Shown here one piece after another: positions 1 to 7,295 of a stretch of DNA of 64,000 bases. Position 1 is the stretch's first letter. Each line of letters opens with the position of its first letter. The stretch is from the NCBI GenBank assembly GCA_024508855.1, contig JANINJ010000078.1, forward strand, positions 62,001-126,000, read 5' to 3'. The position numbers were made by a program, and so were the translations under genes. The notes beneath the pieces were generated by a model. That model was not told the origin of the DNA. It saw only the letters and a list, made by a program, of their open reading frames with translations, and did no database searches. Source of the stretch: Xanthobacteraceae bacterium (lineage in GTDB: Bacteria; Pseudomonadota; Alphaproteobacteria; Rhizobiales; Xanthobacteraceae).

Positions 1-531
1 AAACGCCCGGTTGATCACTGTGTAGGCATGAAAGGCGTTGGTCAGCGGAAACACGCCGGTCGGCAACCGCTTGGCGCGGATGGTGATGGCGACTTCGAAC
101 GGACCATGCTTGCGCGTCAGCCAGGGCAACGTGCCGGTCTCGGCGAAGGAGACATCGGCGCGGTTGCCGGCATCGTGCGCGGCGCGCGCAAAGATCATTG
201 AGCCGAAGGTGGCCGGCGGCAGATAGACCACCTGGCCATCGACGAGATGCGGCGCCAGCGCGCGGGCGATATCGGCTTGCGCGAAGGCGGGAGCGGGGCA
301 GAGGATCAGCGCCGCATCGCGGACGGCTTCCGCCATGTCGGTGGTGACGAGCACAAGCTGGGGTTCGTGTCGGCCTTTGGAGTCCTTCACGACGATGCGT
401 AAGCCCTCGGCGCGATGCTGCGCGGCGGCTTCAGCGTCGCGCCGCCACAGCCGCACCTCGTGGCTCTGCAGCGCGAAATCCCCTGCCGCCGCGAACGAGC
501 CGTTGCCGCCGCCGAGTACGGTGATGATCAT
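1..531 (-). CDS. Opine/octopine dehydrogenase-like NAD(P) enzyme, N-terminal part
   Basis: The gene reads leftwards from an ATG at 529-531 and is still open at base 1, so only the first 177 residues are present. The N-terminus (MIITVLGGGNGSFAAAGDF) is a Rossmann glycine-rich loop, GxGxGxxA-like, followed by a basic strand end (VRLWRRD) that may favour NADP. Around residues 70-100 there is a CPAPAF...VYLPPATFGSM pattern like that of the NAD/NADP octopine/nopaline dehydrogenase family, which reduces imines formed from an amino acid and a keto acid. The catalytic His/Asp C-terminal domain lies outside the window, so the substrate cannot be judged. 6-phosphogluconate dehydrogenase-like or ketopantoate reductase-like membership is the alternative. 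Confidence 0.72.
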   Translation of the reverse strand, partial: MIITVLGGGNGSFAAAGDFALQSHEVRLWRRDAEAAAQHRAEGLRIVVKDSKGRHEPQLVLVTTDMAEAVRDAALILCPAPAFAQADIARALAPHLVDGQVVYLPPATFGSMIFARAAHDAGNRADVSFAETGTLPWLTRKHGPFEVAITIRAKRLPTGVFPLTNAFHAYTVINRAF

Positions 532-552
532 GATGTCGTCTCGCTCTCAATC

Positions 553-640
553 GTCATGGCCGGGCTTGTCCCGGCCATCCACGTCTTAAAAATTCGCAAA
601 AGGAAGAACGTGGATGCCCGGCACAAGGCCGGGCATGACG
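553..640. repeat. Palindromic intergenic repeat, family A (two-arm copy)
   Basis: Two self-complementary arms, GTCATGGCCGGGCTTGTCCC and a matching GTGGATGCCCGGCACAAGG-type arm, flank a short AT-richer loop. The whole can fold as one long hairpin or two short ones. Related copies lie at 7110, 9506, 13093 and 24822 in this window, always between genes. It sits between the start of the dehydrogenase and the end of the AMP-ligase gene. Confidence 0.85.
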
Positions 641-664
641 GGCAATTTTGGAGGTGATATTGCC

Positions 665-2179
665 TCAAGATTTTTCCGCCATCTGCTTCAGCCTGAAATG
701 CTGCACCTTGCCGAGCGCGGTGCGCGGCAGGTCGTCGACGAAGATGAAGTCGCGCGGCACCTTGAAGCGGGCGAGCTGCGCCAGCATATGCGCGGCGAGA
801 TCTTCTGCGCGGGGCGTGCAACCGGCGCGGCGGATGATGTAGGCCACCGGCACCTCGTCCCATTTCGGATCGGGCCGGCCGATCACGCCGCAGTCGGCGA
901 CGTCGGGATGCTCCAGCAGCACGCGCTCGATCTCGGCCGCGTAGATGTTCTCGCCGCCGGAGATGATCATGTTCTTCTTGCGGTCGTGCACGTAGAAATA
1001 GCCGTCGGCGTCGCGCGCGGCGATGTCGCCGGTGCGAAACCAGCCGTCATGCAGTGCATCGCGTGTTGCGGACTCGTTGCCCCAGTATTCGAAGAACACA
1101 TTCGGCCCGCGTACCACGATTTCGCCCGGCGTGCCGACGGGCACCTCGACGCCGTCGGCATCGATCACCTTTGCCTCGCACCACAGCCCGGGCAGGCCGG
1201 TCGAGCCGTCGCGCGTGAGGTCGCCGCCGAGCCGCGTATAGACCGCAACCGGGCAGGTTTCGGTCGAACCATAGACCTGCAGCACCGGCACGCCGCGCGT
1301 GGAGATGCGGTCGATCAGGTCCTGCGGCACGATCTGCGAGCCGGTGGAAATCGCCTTCAGCGACGAGAGATCGGCATTCGCCCATGCCGGATGCGACGTC
1401 ACCGCGAGGATGGTAGCGGGCACCAGTACGGTCAGCGTCGGACGATCCTTGGCGAAGGCGTCGAGTGTGGTATGGGGCGCGAAGCGCGGATGGATCGTCA
1501 CGGTGGCGCCGTGATGCAGCGCCGGCGTGGTCTGGATGTTGAGGCCGCCGACATGGAAGAACGGCAGCACGGTCAGCACGTGATCGTCGGAGGTGAGCCC
1601 GTGCATGTGCTGGCTCATCACGCCGTTCCACAGCAGGGCTTCCTGCCGCAGCACTGCGCCCTTGGGACGTCCGGTGGTGCCGGAGGTGTAGACGATCAGC
1701 AGCGGCGCTTCGAGATCGACATGCGGATTGCGGCCATCGCCATCGGCGCGCGTAAGCAGTGCATCGAACGACGATCCATCTTCGGGTGTAAAGTCGAGGC
1801 CGACGATGTGCGCCTCGGGCAATTGCGCGCGCAACGGCGCGATCACGTCGGCAAAGGCCTGCTCGACGAACAGCGCCTTGATCGCCGCGTCGGAAAGGAT
1901 GAACAGTTGCTCAGCGACGGCGAGCCGGAAATTCAGCGGCACCATCATCGCGCCCAGCCGCGCACAGGCATAGAGCAGCACCAGATAATCCGGCCGATTG
2001 AGGCTGAGAATGGCGACGCGATCGCCGCGGCCGATTCCGTATTCCGATTTCAACGCCTTCGCCGCCGCCTCGATGCGCGCGTTGAGTTGTGCGTAGGTGG
2101 ACGTTTCGCCTTCGAAACGCAGCGCAAGCTTGTCCGGCGTGAAGGCGGCGTTGCGGGCGATGAGGTCGGAGAGGTCCAT
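665..2179 (-). CDS. AMP-dependent acyl-CoA synthetase (class I adenylate-forming)
   Basis: This 504-residue protein activates a carboxylic acid with ATP and CoA. The P-loop-like motif YTSGTTGRPKG is at residues 164-174. The adenylate-binding YGSTET is near 310, the GWFRTGD motif near 382, the hinge/A8 region DRKKNMIISGGENIYAAEIE near 400, and the C-terminal catalytic lysine lies in RTALGKVQ near 490. Length and motifs are complete. The substrate is not readable: long-chain and aryl acid ligases are both possible. It is the last gene of the leftward cluster, separated from the acyl-CoA-dehydrogenase-fold gene by about 300 bp that hold a palindromic repeat, so it may be the distal gene of that transcript. 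Confidence 0.9.
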   Translation of the reverse strand: MDLSDLIARNAAFTPDKLALRFEGETSTYAQLNARIEAAAKALKSEYGIGRGDRVAILSLNRPDYLVLLYACARLGAMMVPLNFRLAVAEQLFILSDAAIKALFVEQAFADVIAPLRAQLPEAHIVGLDFTPEDGSSFDALLTRADGDGRNPHVDLEAPLLIVYTSGTTGRPKGAVLRQEALLWNGVMSQHMHGLTSDDHVLTVLPFFHVGGLNIQTTPALHHGATVTIHPRFAPHTTLDAFAKDRPTLTVLVPATILAVTSHPAWANADLSSLKAISTGSQIVPQDLIDRISTRGVPVLQVYGSTETCPVAVYTRLGGDLTRDGSTGLPGLWCEAKVIDADGVEVPVGTPGEIVVRGPNVFFEYWGNESATRDALHDGWFRTGDIAARDADGYFYVHDRKKNMIISGGENIYAAEIERVLLEHPDVADCGVIGRPDPKWDEVPVAYIIRRAGCTPRAEDLAAHMLAQLARFKVPRDFIFVDDLPRTALGKVQHFRLKQMAEKS

Positions 2180-2296
2180 CCGTGGTTGCCTGATACAGAT
2201 TAGCGATCATCCGTCGATGTCCGCGGCCTAAGCCGGGAGCATCTCGGAGCCCAGTTGCGACATGCGGTTAGTCGTAGCTCGTTCAAACAACCTCTG

Positions 2297-2418
2297 CGTC
2301 GTCCCCGCGCAGGCGGGGACCCATAACCCCTGGCTTGTGTCGTTAGCAAATGACCTTGCCGCTGTGGCTTGAACCGAATAGCTGCGGCGTATGGGTCCCC
2401 GCCTGCGCGGGGACGACG
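2297..2418. repeat. Palindromic intergenic repeat, family B
   Basis: A 29-base arm at 2297-2325 is repeated as its exact reverse complement at 2390-2418. Each arm itself contains the small palindrome GTCCCCGCGCAGGCGGGGAC. The spacer of 64 bases has no gene. This family differs in sequence from the CATGGCCGG family seen elsewhere in the window. Together with its flanks it fills the 2180-2480 gap, in which I see no coding sequence. Confidence 0.85.
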
Positions 2419-2480
2419 GTTTTCGTGTTGAAAATCTGACCATACAACGAATTTCCCGTCAGGCGCTCAGGAACGCCGTC

Positions 2481-3773
2481 TCATTCATCGCTCTCGCCCG
2501 GCTCGTACAGCGCTTCGCGGCCGATGCGGTCGAGGCAGAGTTCGGCGGTCCAGGGCAGCATCAGCGAACCGCAGCGGCTGTCGCGATAGATGCGCTCCAG
2601 CGGCAGCGATTTCAGCATCGCCTGGCCGCCGCAGGTGCGGATGGCGAGCGTCGCGATCTCGTTGGCGCCTTCCATGGCTGAATATTGCGCGGCATAGGCG
2701 CGCAGCACCTGCGCCTTGGTCGGATTGGCGCAGGCTTCAGTGACCGCCTGAAACCAGATCGCCTTGGTCTGCTCCAGTTTGACGTGCATCTGCGCCACCG
2801 CGATCTGTTTGGTCGGGTACATCCGGCGCTTCACCGGCGGCGTGCCCGGCATCTCGCCGCGCAGATAGCGCACGGTGAAATCGTAAGCCGCCTGCGCGAG
2901 GCCGATATAGGTCGGCGACAACGTGAGGAACATGTGCGGCCAGCTCGATGCGGCCTTGAAGTAAACGCCGCGCGGCATCAGCGCGTCGTCTTCCGGCACG
3001 AATACGTCCTTGAAGATCAGGGTGCGCGAGACGGTGCCGCGCATGCCGAGCGGATCCCAGTCGCCGACCACGGAGACGCCTTCGGACTTGGCCGGGACGG
3101 CGAGGTAGAGCGTGTTACGACGTGAGGCTTTCTCGCCTTCGGCGATCTCGGTGCACAGCACGCCGTAATAGTCGGCATGGCCGGAGAGCGAGGCAAAAAT
3201 CTTCTTGCCGTTGACCAGCCAGCCACCTTTGACCGGCTTGGCCTCGGTGCCGAAGGCCACGCCGCCGGCCGCGGCCGCGCCGCCTTCCGAGAACGGCTGC
3301 GAATAGATCGCGCCATCGTCGACGATACGCTTGTAGTGGATGGCACGGCGGCGCGCGTGCTCGGCGCGGGTCGTGGCATCCATCTCCAGATCGTCGGCGA
3401 GCGGACCGGACCACAGGGTCGAGCAGACGTGCATGTTCCAGGTCAGCGCGGTGGCGCCGCAGTAGCGGCCGATCTCGGCGGCGGTGAGCGCGTAGGTCTG
3501 GTAGTTCGCGCCGAGCCCGCCGAGGTCTTTCGGGATCGCGATGCCGAGCAGGCCGGCCTGATGCAGGTCCTTGTAGTTCTCCACCGGGAAACGCGCGTCG
3601 CGATCGTAGGCGGCAGCGCGGCCGGCAAACACGGTCTGCCCGAGATGGCGGGCGCGCGTCATGATCGCAGCCTGCTCGTCGGTGAGGCGAAACGCCTTTG
3701 GATCGAACAGCGGCGCGTCGGGCTCGACCGGTTTCGGAGCGGCGGCGGCGGGCTTGAGGGCTGGAGCGGTCAT
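2481..3773 (-). CDS. Acyl-CoA dehydrogenase-fold flavoprotein lacking the usual catalytic Glu
   Basis: This 430-residue protein starts at the ATG at 3771-3773, behind a GGGAGTGATG ribosome site and 7 bp after the upstream hydrolase stop. The N-terminal helical domain, the middle beta domain (QPFSEGGAAAAGG, GWLVNGKKIFASLSGHADYY, GDWDPLGMRGTVS) and the C-terminal helices (RTCGGQAMLKSLPLERIYRD) are clear. The residue aligned with medium-chain dehydrogenase Glu376 (YEGT) is non-acidic here (SLMLPWTAE). The isovaleryl-type Glu position in the first C-terminal helix is also non-acidic (HMFLTLSP). It may be a divergent dehydrogenase or a flavin monooxygenase-type member of the fold. An extended N-terminus upstream of this Met is possible but looks non-coding. 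Confidence 0.88.
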   Translation of the reverse strand: MTAPALKPAAAAPKPVEPDAPLFDPKAFRLTDEQAAIMTRARHLGQTVFAGRAAAYDRDARFPVENYKDLHQAGLLGIAIPKDLGGLGANYQTYALTAAEIGRYCGATALTWNMHVCSTLWSGPLADDLEMDATTRAEHARRRAIHYKRIVDDGAIYSQPFSEGGAAAAGGVAFGTEAKPVKGGWLVNGKKIFASLSGHADYYGVLCTEIAEGEKASRRNTLYLAVPAKSEGVSVVGDWDPLGMRGTVSRTLIFKDVFVPEDDALMPRGVYFKAASSWPHMFLTLSPTYIGLAQAAYDFTVRYLRGEMPGTPPVKRRMYPTKQIAVAQMHVKLEQTKAIWFQAVTEACANPTKAQVLRAYAAQYSAMEGANEIATLAIRTCGGQAMLKSLPLERIYRDSRCGSLMLPWTAELCLDRIGREALYEPGESDE

Positions 3774-3780
3774 GACATCA

Positions 3781-4617
3781 TCACTCCCGGGAATCATTCT
3801 TGGGCTCGGGCGGAAAACAGGCGGTGAGGAAACTGGTGAGCGATGCATTGAACAGCATCGGGCGTTCGAGATTGGCGAGATGGCCGACGCCTTCGAGTTC
3901 GGCATACTTCGCGTGGGGAACGTAGCTCGCCATCTTCTTCATCATCGGCGCGGGAGCGTTGTTGTCCTTCGAGCCGGACAGCAGCAGCGTCGGCACTTCG
4001 ATCTTCTTCAGCGCGGCGCGCAGGTCGAAGCCCATCAGCGCCAGCATCATCGCCTTGTAGGTCGCCTCGGGAACGCCGGCCATGCAGTCGCGCGCGATCT
4101 CGATGCCGCGCGGATCGGGATCGTCGCCGACCAGTTCGCTCACGAGTGTAGGTGCCAGTTGCTCCATGGTCTCACCGCGTTCCAGCGGGCCGAGTCGCGC
4201 GTCGATGAAGGATTTCTGCCAGTCGCCATCGGCTTTGCCGAAAGCCGGGCTGGTCTGTGCGAGAATCACGGCCGGCGCGATGGCGGGATCGGTAACCAGC
4301 AATTGCTGGACGATCATGCCGCCGATCGAATGGCCGACGAGGATCGGTTTCTCGACGCTGACCGCCTGCAGGAAATCTTTCAGGGCTGCCGCGAGGTTGG
4401 CGATGCTGGTGTCTTCGAGCGGCTTCGAGGCGCCATAACCCGGCATGTCCCAGGCGACGGTGCGATAGCGGGTCGCAAAGCTGTCGAGCTGTTCGCGCCA
4501 GGCGCGCGCCGCCCCGCCGATGCCATGCAGGAATACCAGCGGCGGCGCGCCGATCTCGCCCGCGGCCCGATAGCTGAAGCGGCCGTCGCCGGTCGTCAGG
4601 GTGTCCGTATCCGCCAC
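3781..4617 (-). CDS. Alpha/beta-hydrolase fold protein
   Basis: The start is a GTG at 4617 preceded by GGAGG. The 278-residue product has the complete triad of the family: nucleophile elbow GHSIGG with Ser97, acid Asp218 in LLLSGSKD, and His246 in EGVGHLANLERP. The oxyanion HG motif is at residues 31-32. No signal peptide is present, so it should be cytoplasmic. It is the first gene of the leftward cluster. In aromatic-CoA clusters such hydrolases act as ring-cleavage product (C-C) hydrolases or as thioesterase/enol-lactone hydrolases. Which applies here is inference. Confidence 0.88.
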   Translation of the reverse strand: MADTDTLTTGDGRFSYRAAGEIGAPPLVFLHGIGGAARAWREQLDSFATRYRTVAWDMPGYGASKPLEDTSIANLAAALKDFLQAVSVEKPILVGHSIGGMIVQQLLVTDPAIAPAVILAQTSPAFGKADGDWQKSFIDARLGPLERGETMEQLAPTLVSELVGDDPDPRGIEIARDCMAGVPEATYKAMMLALMGFDLRAALKKIEVPTLLLSGSKDNNAPAPMMKKMASYVPHAKYAELEGVGHLANLERPMLFNASLTSFLTACFPPEPKNDSRE

Positions 4618-4686
4618 GCCGCGCCTCCGGTTTTGTTCTTGTGGGCCGCGATCCTAGCAGGACGGAGATATATGAAAAGCGATAAT

Positions 4687-4698
4687 TTTAGAATTAAA
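4687..4698. promoter_or_regulatory. Candidate MarR operator (TTTA-N4-TAAA)
   Basis: TTTAGAATTAAA lies 70 bp upstream of the hydrolase GTG. It matches the TTTA-N4-TAAA dyad found twice upstream of the CoA-ligase gene and, with one mismatch, upstream of the SDR. It is AT-rich in a very GC-rich surrounding. Assignment to the MarR protein encoded at 6581 is inference. Confidence 0.45.
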
Positions 4699-4717
4699 GG
4701 AAATTGAGCGAGGGGGG

Positions 4718-4816
4718 CGTCATCCTGAGGTGCGAGCCGCATCTGCGGCGAGCCTCGAAGGATGCGCTGCCATTGTCATCCTTCGAGGCTCGCTTCGCTC
4801 GCACCTCAGGATGACG
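4718..4816. repeat. Palindromic intergenic repeat, family C
   Basis: The stretch reads GTCATCCTGAGGTGCGAGC, then an internal pair of CCTCGAAGGATG/CATCCTTCGAGG arms, and closes with GCTCGCACCTCAGGATGAC. It can form a long cruciform. It sits between the two divergent clusters, between candidate operators at 4687 and 4851. Confidence 0.85.
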
Positions 4817-4850
4817 GGCCGTCGTCTGGATCCCCCTTCCTTGCAAAAGC

Positions 4851-4862
4851 TTGAAGTTTAAA
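4851..4862. promoter_or_regulatory. Candidate MarR operator upstream of SDR gene
   Basis: TTGAAGTTTAAA, one mismatch from TTTA-N4-TAAA, lies 33 bp before the SDR GTG. It shares GTTTAAAAT-AT with the site at 7215. This would be an ideal position for repression of the rightward operon. Confidence 0.42.
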
Positions 4863-4894
4863 ATAATGAGGAAGGTAACGGATCGGGAGGCAAC

Positions 4895-5656
4895 GTGGCG
4901 GAATTGTCGGCTTCGCATCATGCGCTGGTCACGGGCGGCGGACGCGGCATCGGCCGCGAAGTCGCGGCGGCGCTGATGCGTGCGGGCGTGAGTGTCACGA
5001 TCCTCGGCCGCGATCGTGCGACGCTCGAACGTGCGGTGAGCGATGGCGTGGCGCATGCCGCCGTGGTCGCGGATGTGGCAGACCAGGCCGCGGTGAATGA
5101 GGCGATCGCGGAAGCGGCGGCGCGGCAGCCGATCGATATTCTCGTCGCCAATGCCGGCGCGGCGGAATCCGCGCCGTTCGGCAAATCCGATGCGGCGCTG
5201 TTTCGCCGGATGATCGATATCAACCTGATGGGCGTGGTGCATGCGACGCAGGCCGTGCTGCCGTCGATGAAGGCGCACCGGCACGGCCGCATCGTGGCGA
5301 TTGCCTCCACCGCGGGGCTGAAGGGCTATGCTTACGTCAGCGCCTACGCTGCGGCGAAGCATGCGGTGGTCGGGCTGGTGCGCTCGCTGGCGCTCGAAGT
5401 CGCGACCAGCGGCATCACCGTGAATGCGGTGTGCCCCGGCTTCACCGACACCGATCTGGTGGCCGCGAGCGTCGACAACATCATGGCCAAGACCGGCCGC
5501 TCGCGCGACGACGCCATCGCAGAACTGGCGAAGCACAATCCGCAGGGCCGTCTCGTCGCCCCGGCCGAAGTTGCCGACAGCGTGCTGTGGCTGTGCGGCG
5601 ACGGCGCGGGCGCGGTCACCGGCCAGGCCATCGTCGTCGCGGGTGGAGAAATCTGA
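4895..5656 (+). CDS. Short-chain dehydrogenase/reductase
   Basis: A GTG start behind GGGAGGCAAC gives 253 residues. It is a classical SDR: cofactor loop TGGGRGIG at 13-20, NAG at 86-88, catalytic Ser138, and YxxxK as Tyr151-Lys155 (YAAAK). The basic residue pair after strand 2 (GRDRATL) suggests NADP. It starts the rightward cluster and is followed at 40 bp by an enoyl-CoA hydratase-like gene. This fits oxidation of a hydroxyacyl-CoA beta-oxidation-type intermediate. The exact substrate is not readable. Confidence 0.92.
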   Translation: MAELSASHHALVTGGGRGIGREVAAALMRAGVSVTILGRDRATLERAVSDGVAHAAVVADVADQAAVNEAIAEAAARQPIDILVANAGAAESAPFGKSDAALFRRMIDINLMGVVHATQAVLPSMKAHRHGRIVAIASTAGLKGYAYVSAYAAAKHAVVGLVRSLALEVATSGITVNAVCPGFTDTDLVAASVDNIMAKTGRSRDDAIAELAKHNPQGRLVAPAEVADSVLWLCGDGAGAVTGQAIVVAGGEI

Positions 5657-5696
5657 TGGCCGTACGCTTCATTCCATTCAACGCTTCGGAGATGTC

Positions 5697-6533
5697 ATGA
5701 GTTCACCCGCCAATCCCGTCACCTTGCCGCTGTCGCTGTATTCACCGAAGCATTTCCTGCTCGCGGTGGTGGATGGCGTCGCAACGGTGACGCTGAATCG
5801 CCCGGAGCGGAAGAACCCGCTGACGTTCCAGAGCTATCGCGAACTGACCGATTTCTTCCGCGCTTGCGCAATGGATGACGAGGTGAAGACGGTCGTCGTC
5901 ACCGGCGCCGGTGGCAATTTTTCCTCCGGCGGCGACGTGTTCGAGATCATCGGTCCGCTGGTCGAGATGGATACCAAGGGGCTGACCGCGTTCACCCGCA
6001 TGACCGGCGATCTGGTGAAGGCGATGCGCGCCTGTCCGCAGCCGATCGTCGCAGCGGTTGAAGGCATTTGCGCGGGCGCGGGTGCCATCATCGCCATGGC
6101 GGCCGATATTCGGCTGGCGGCGGTCGGCGCCAAGGTCGGCTTCCTGTTCAACAAGGTGGGGCTCGCGGGCTGCGACATGGGCGCATGCGCGATCCTGCCG
6201 CGCATCATCGGCCAGTCGCGCGCGTCGGAGCTGCTCTATACCGGCCGCTTCATGACGGCGGAGGAGGGCGAGAAGTGGGGCTTCTTCAGCCGCATCGTCA
6301 ATCCGGATCAGGTGCTGGGACAGGCGCAGGCGCTGGCGAAACAGATCACCGAAGGCCCGACATTCGCCAACACCATGACCAAGCGCATGCTGGCGATGGA
6401 ATGGGCGATGTCGGTGGAAGAGGCGATCGAGGCGGAAGCGGTGGCGCAGGCGTTGTGCATGACCACCGAGGATTTCGCGCGCGCCTTCCATGCCTTCGCG
6501 AACAAGGTCAAGCCCGCGTTTCAGGGGAATTGA
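5697..6533 (+). CDS. Enoyl-CoA hydratase/isomerase family protein (crotonase fold)
   Basis: This gives 278 residues from the ATG at 5697. The oxyanion-hole motifs are present: [11 protein letters not shown] around residues 79-89 and [19 protein letters not shown] around 123-141. Neither of the two Glu residues of mitochondrial-type hydratase is present (AGAII instead of GGCE; FNKV instead of QPEI). An Asp in [15 protein letters not shown] occupies the place where isomerases carry their single acid. It is therefore more likely a ring-fission, isomerase or atypical hydratase member of aromatic-CoA pathways than a fatty-acid hydratase. It is co-directional with the SDR upstream and the MarR gene 47 bp downstream. 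Confidence 0.9.
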   Translation: MSSPANPVTLPLSLYSPKHFLLAVVDGVATVTLNRPERKNPLTFQSYRELTDFFRACAMDDEVKTVVVTGAGGNFSSGGDVFEIIGPLVEMDTKGLTAFTRMTGDLVKAMRACPQPIVAAVEGICAGAGAIIAMAADIRLAAVGAKVGFLFNKVGLAGCDMGACAILPRIIGQSRASELLYTGRFMTAEEGEKWGFFSRIVNPDQVLGQAQALAKQITEGPTFANTMTKRMLAMEWAMSVEEAIEAEAVAQALCMTTEDFARAFHAFANKVKPAFQGN

Positions 6534-6580
6534 CGCGGCGGGCCATCGTGGCACGGCGCGGGAGTTGGTAGGATTGGCCG

Positions 6581-7075
6581 ATGATTCTCGATTCCGAGAC
6601 CAAGGCGAGCGAGCATTCCGAAGACCACGGCGATGAGCTGCGGCTCTGGCTGCGGCTGCTCACCTGCACTACGCTGATCGAGGGCGAGGTGCGTCGTCGC
6701 CTGCGCGAGCGCTTCGATGTGACGCTGCCGCGCTTCGATCTGATGGCGCAGCTCGACAAGGCGCCAGAGGGCATGACGCTATCCGACGTCTCCAAGCGCA
6801 TGATGGTGTCGAACGGCAACGTCACCGGGCTGGTCGAGCGGCTAGTGGAATCCGGCCATATCGACCGCCGTACCTCGGAGACCGATCGCCGCGTACAGAT
6901 GATCCGCCTCACCAAGCTCGGCCGCGCCGAATTCCGCAAGATGGCCGCGGAGCACGAGATCTGGATCGCCAACGTCTTCGCCGAATTGTCCGAGAAAGAT
7001 GTGCAGGACCTGATGCGGCTGCTGGCGAAGACAAAACTCTCCGCCCGCAAGACGGTGCCGCAGAAGGCGGTGTGA
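6581..7075 (+). CDS. MarR-family transcriptional regulator
   Basis: This is a 164-residue winged-helix protein. The recognition helix region (LSDVSKRMMVSNGNVTGLVERLVESGHI, in two parts) and the wing with the conserved D-x-R (ETDRRVQMIRLTKLG) are intact. The N-terminal helix for dimerisation and the C-terminal helices are also present. MarR proteins in aromatic-CoA clusters usually repress and are released by an acyl-CoA effector. It lies inside the cluster it probably controls, and the TTTA-N4-TAAA dyads at 4687, 4851, 7161 and 7215 are its likely operators. The effector is unknown, possibly the CoA thioester made by the ligase at 7296. Confidence 0.92.
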   Translation: MILDSETKASEHSEDHGDELRLWLRLLTCTTLIEGEVRRRLRERFDVTLPRFDLMAQLDKAPEGMTLSDVSKRMMVSNGNVTGLVERLVESGHIDRRTSETDRRVQMIRLTKLGRAEFRKMAAEHEIWIANVFAELSEKDVQDLMRLLAKTKLSARKTVPQKAV

Positions 7076-7109
7076 CGAAGGCAGGTCGACGAACAACATC
7101 TGTCTCTTC

Positions 7110-7138
7110 GTCATGGCCGGGACGAGCCCGGCCATGAC
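7110..7138. repeat. Palindromic repeat, family A (single arm)
   Basis: One arm, GTCATGGCCGGGACGAGCCC closed by GGCCATGAC, makes a compact hairpin just after the MarR stop. It may serve as the transcript end of the SDR-hydratase-MarR unit. Confidence 0.8.
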
Positions 7139-7160
7139 CAGACCAATGCACTGGTGATCC

Positions 7161-7226
7161 TTTAAACCTAAAAAAATTGGGAGAGTGCACCACTTCGCTG
7201 TTGCGCCGAATTACTTTAGGTTTAAA
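7161..7226. promoter_or_regulatory. Paired candidate operators of the CoA-ligase promoter
   Basis: TTTAAACCTAAA at 7161-7172 and TTTAGGTTTAAA at 7215-7226 are exact reverse complements. Each is also a TTTA-N4-TAAA dyad. Centre-to-centre spacing is 54 bp, about five helical turns, so cooperative binding or looping is conceivable. The right site is 70 bp before the ligase ATG. Confidence 0.5.
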
Positions 7227-7295
7227 ATGATTGAACTGACGCGCCAGATGTGAACCGGTTCGCGCTCGTTTCCGATGGGTGAAAGGGTATTGTCG

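Noticed and set aside
614-2203. A 529-codon open frame antisense to the AMP-ligase gene
   Set aside because: The ligase on the other strand has every family motif. The antisense product is rich in Arg/His/Ala with no domain, a usual result of strong third-position GC bias.
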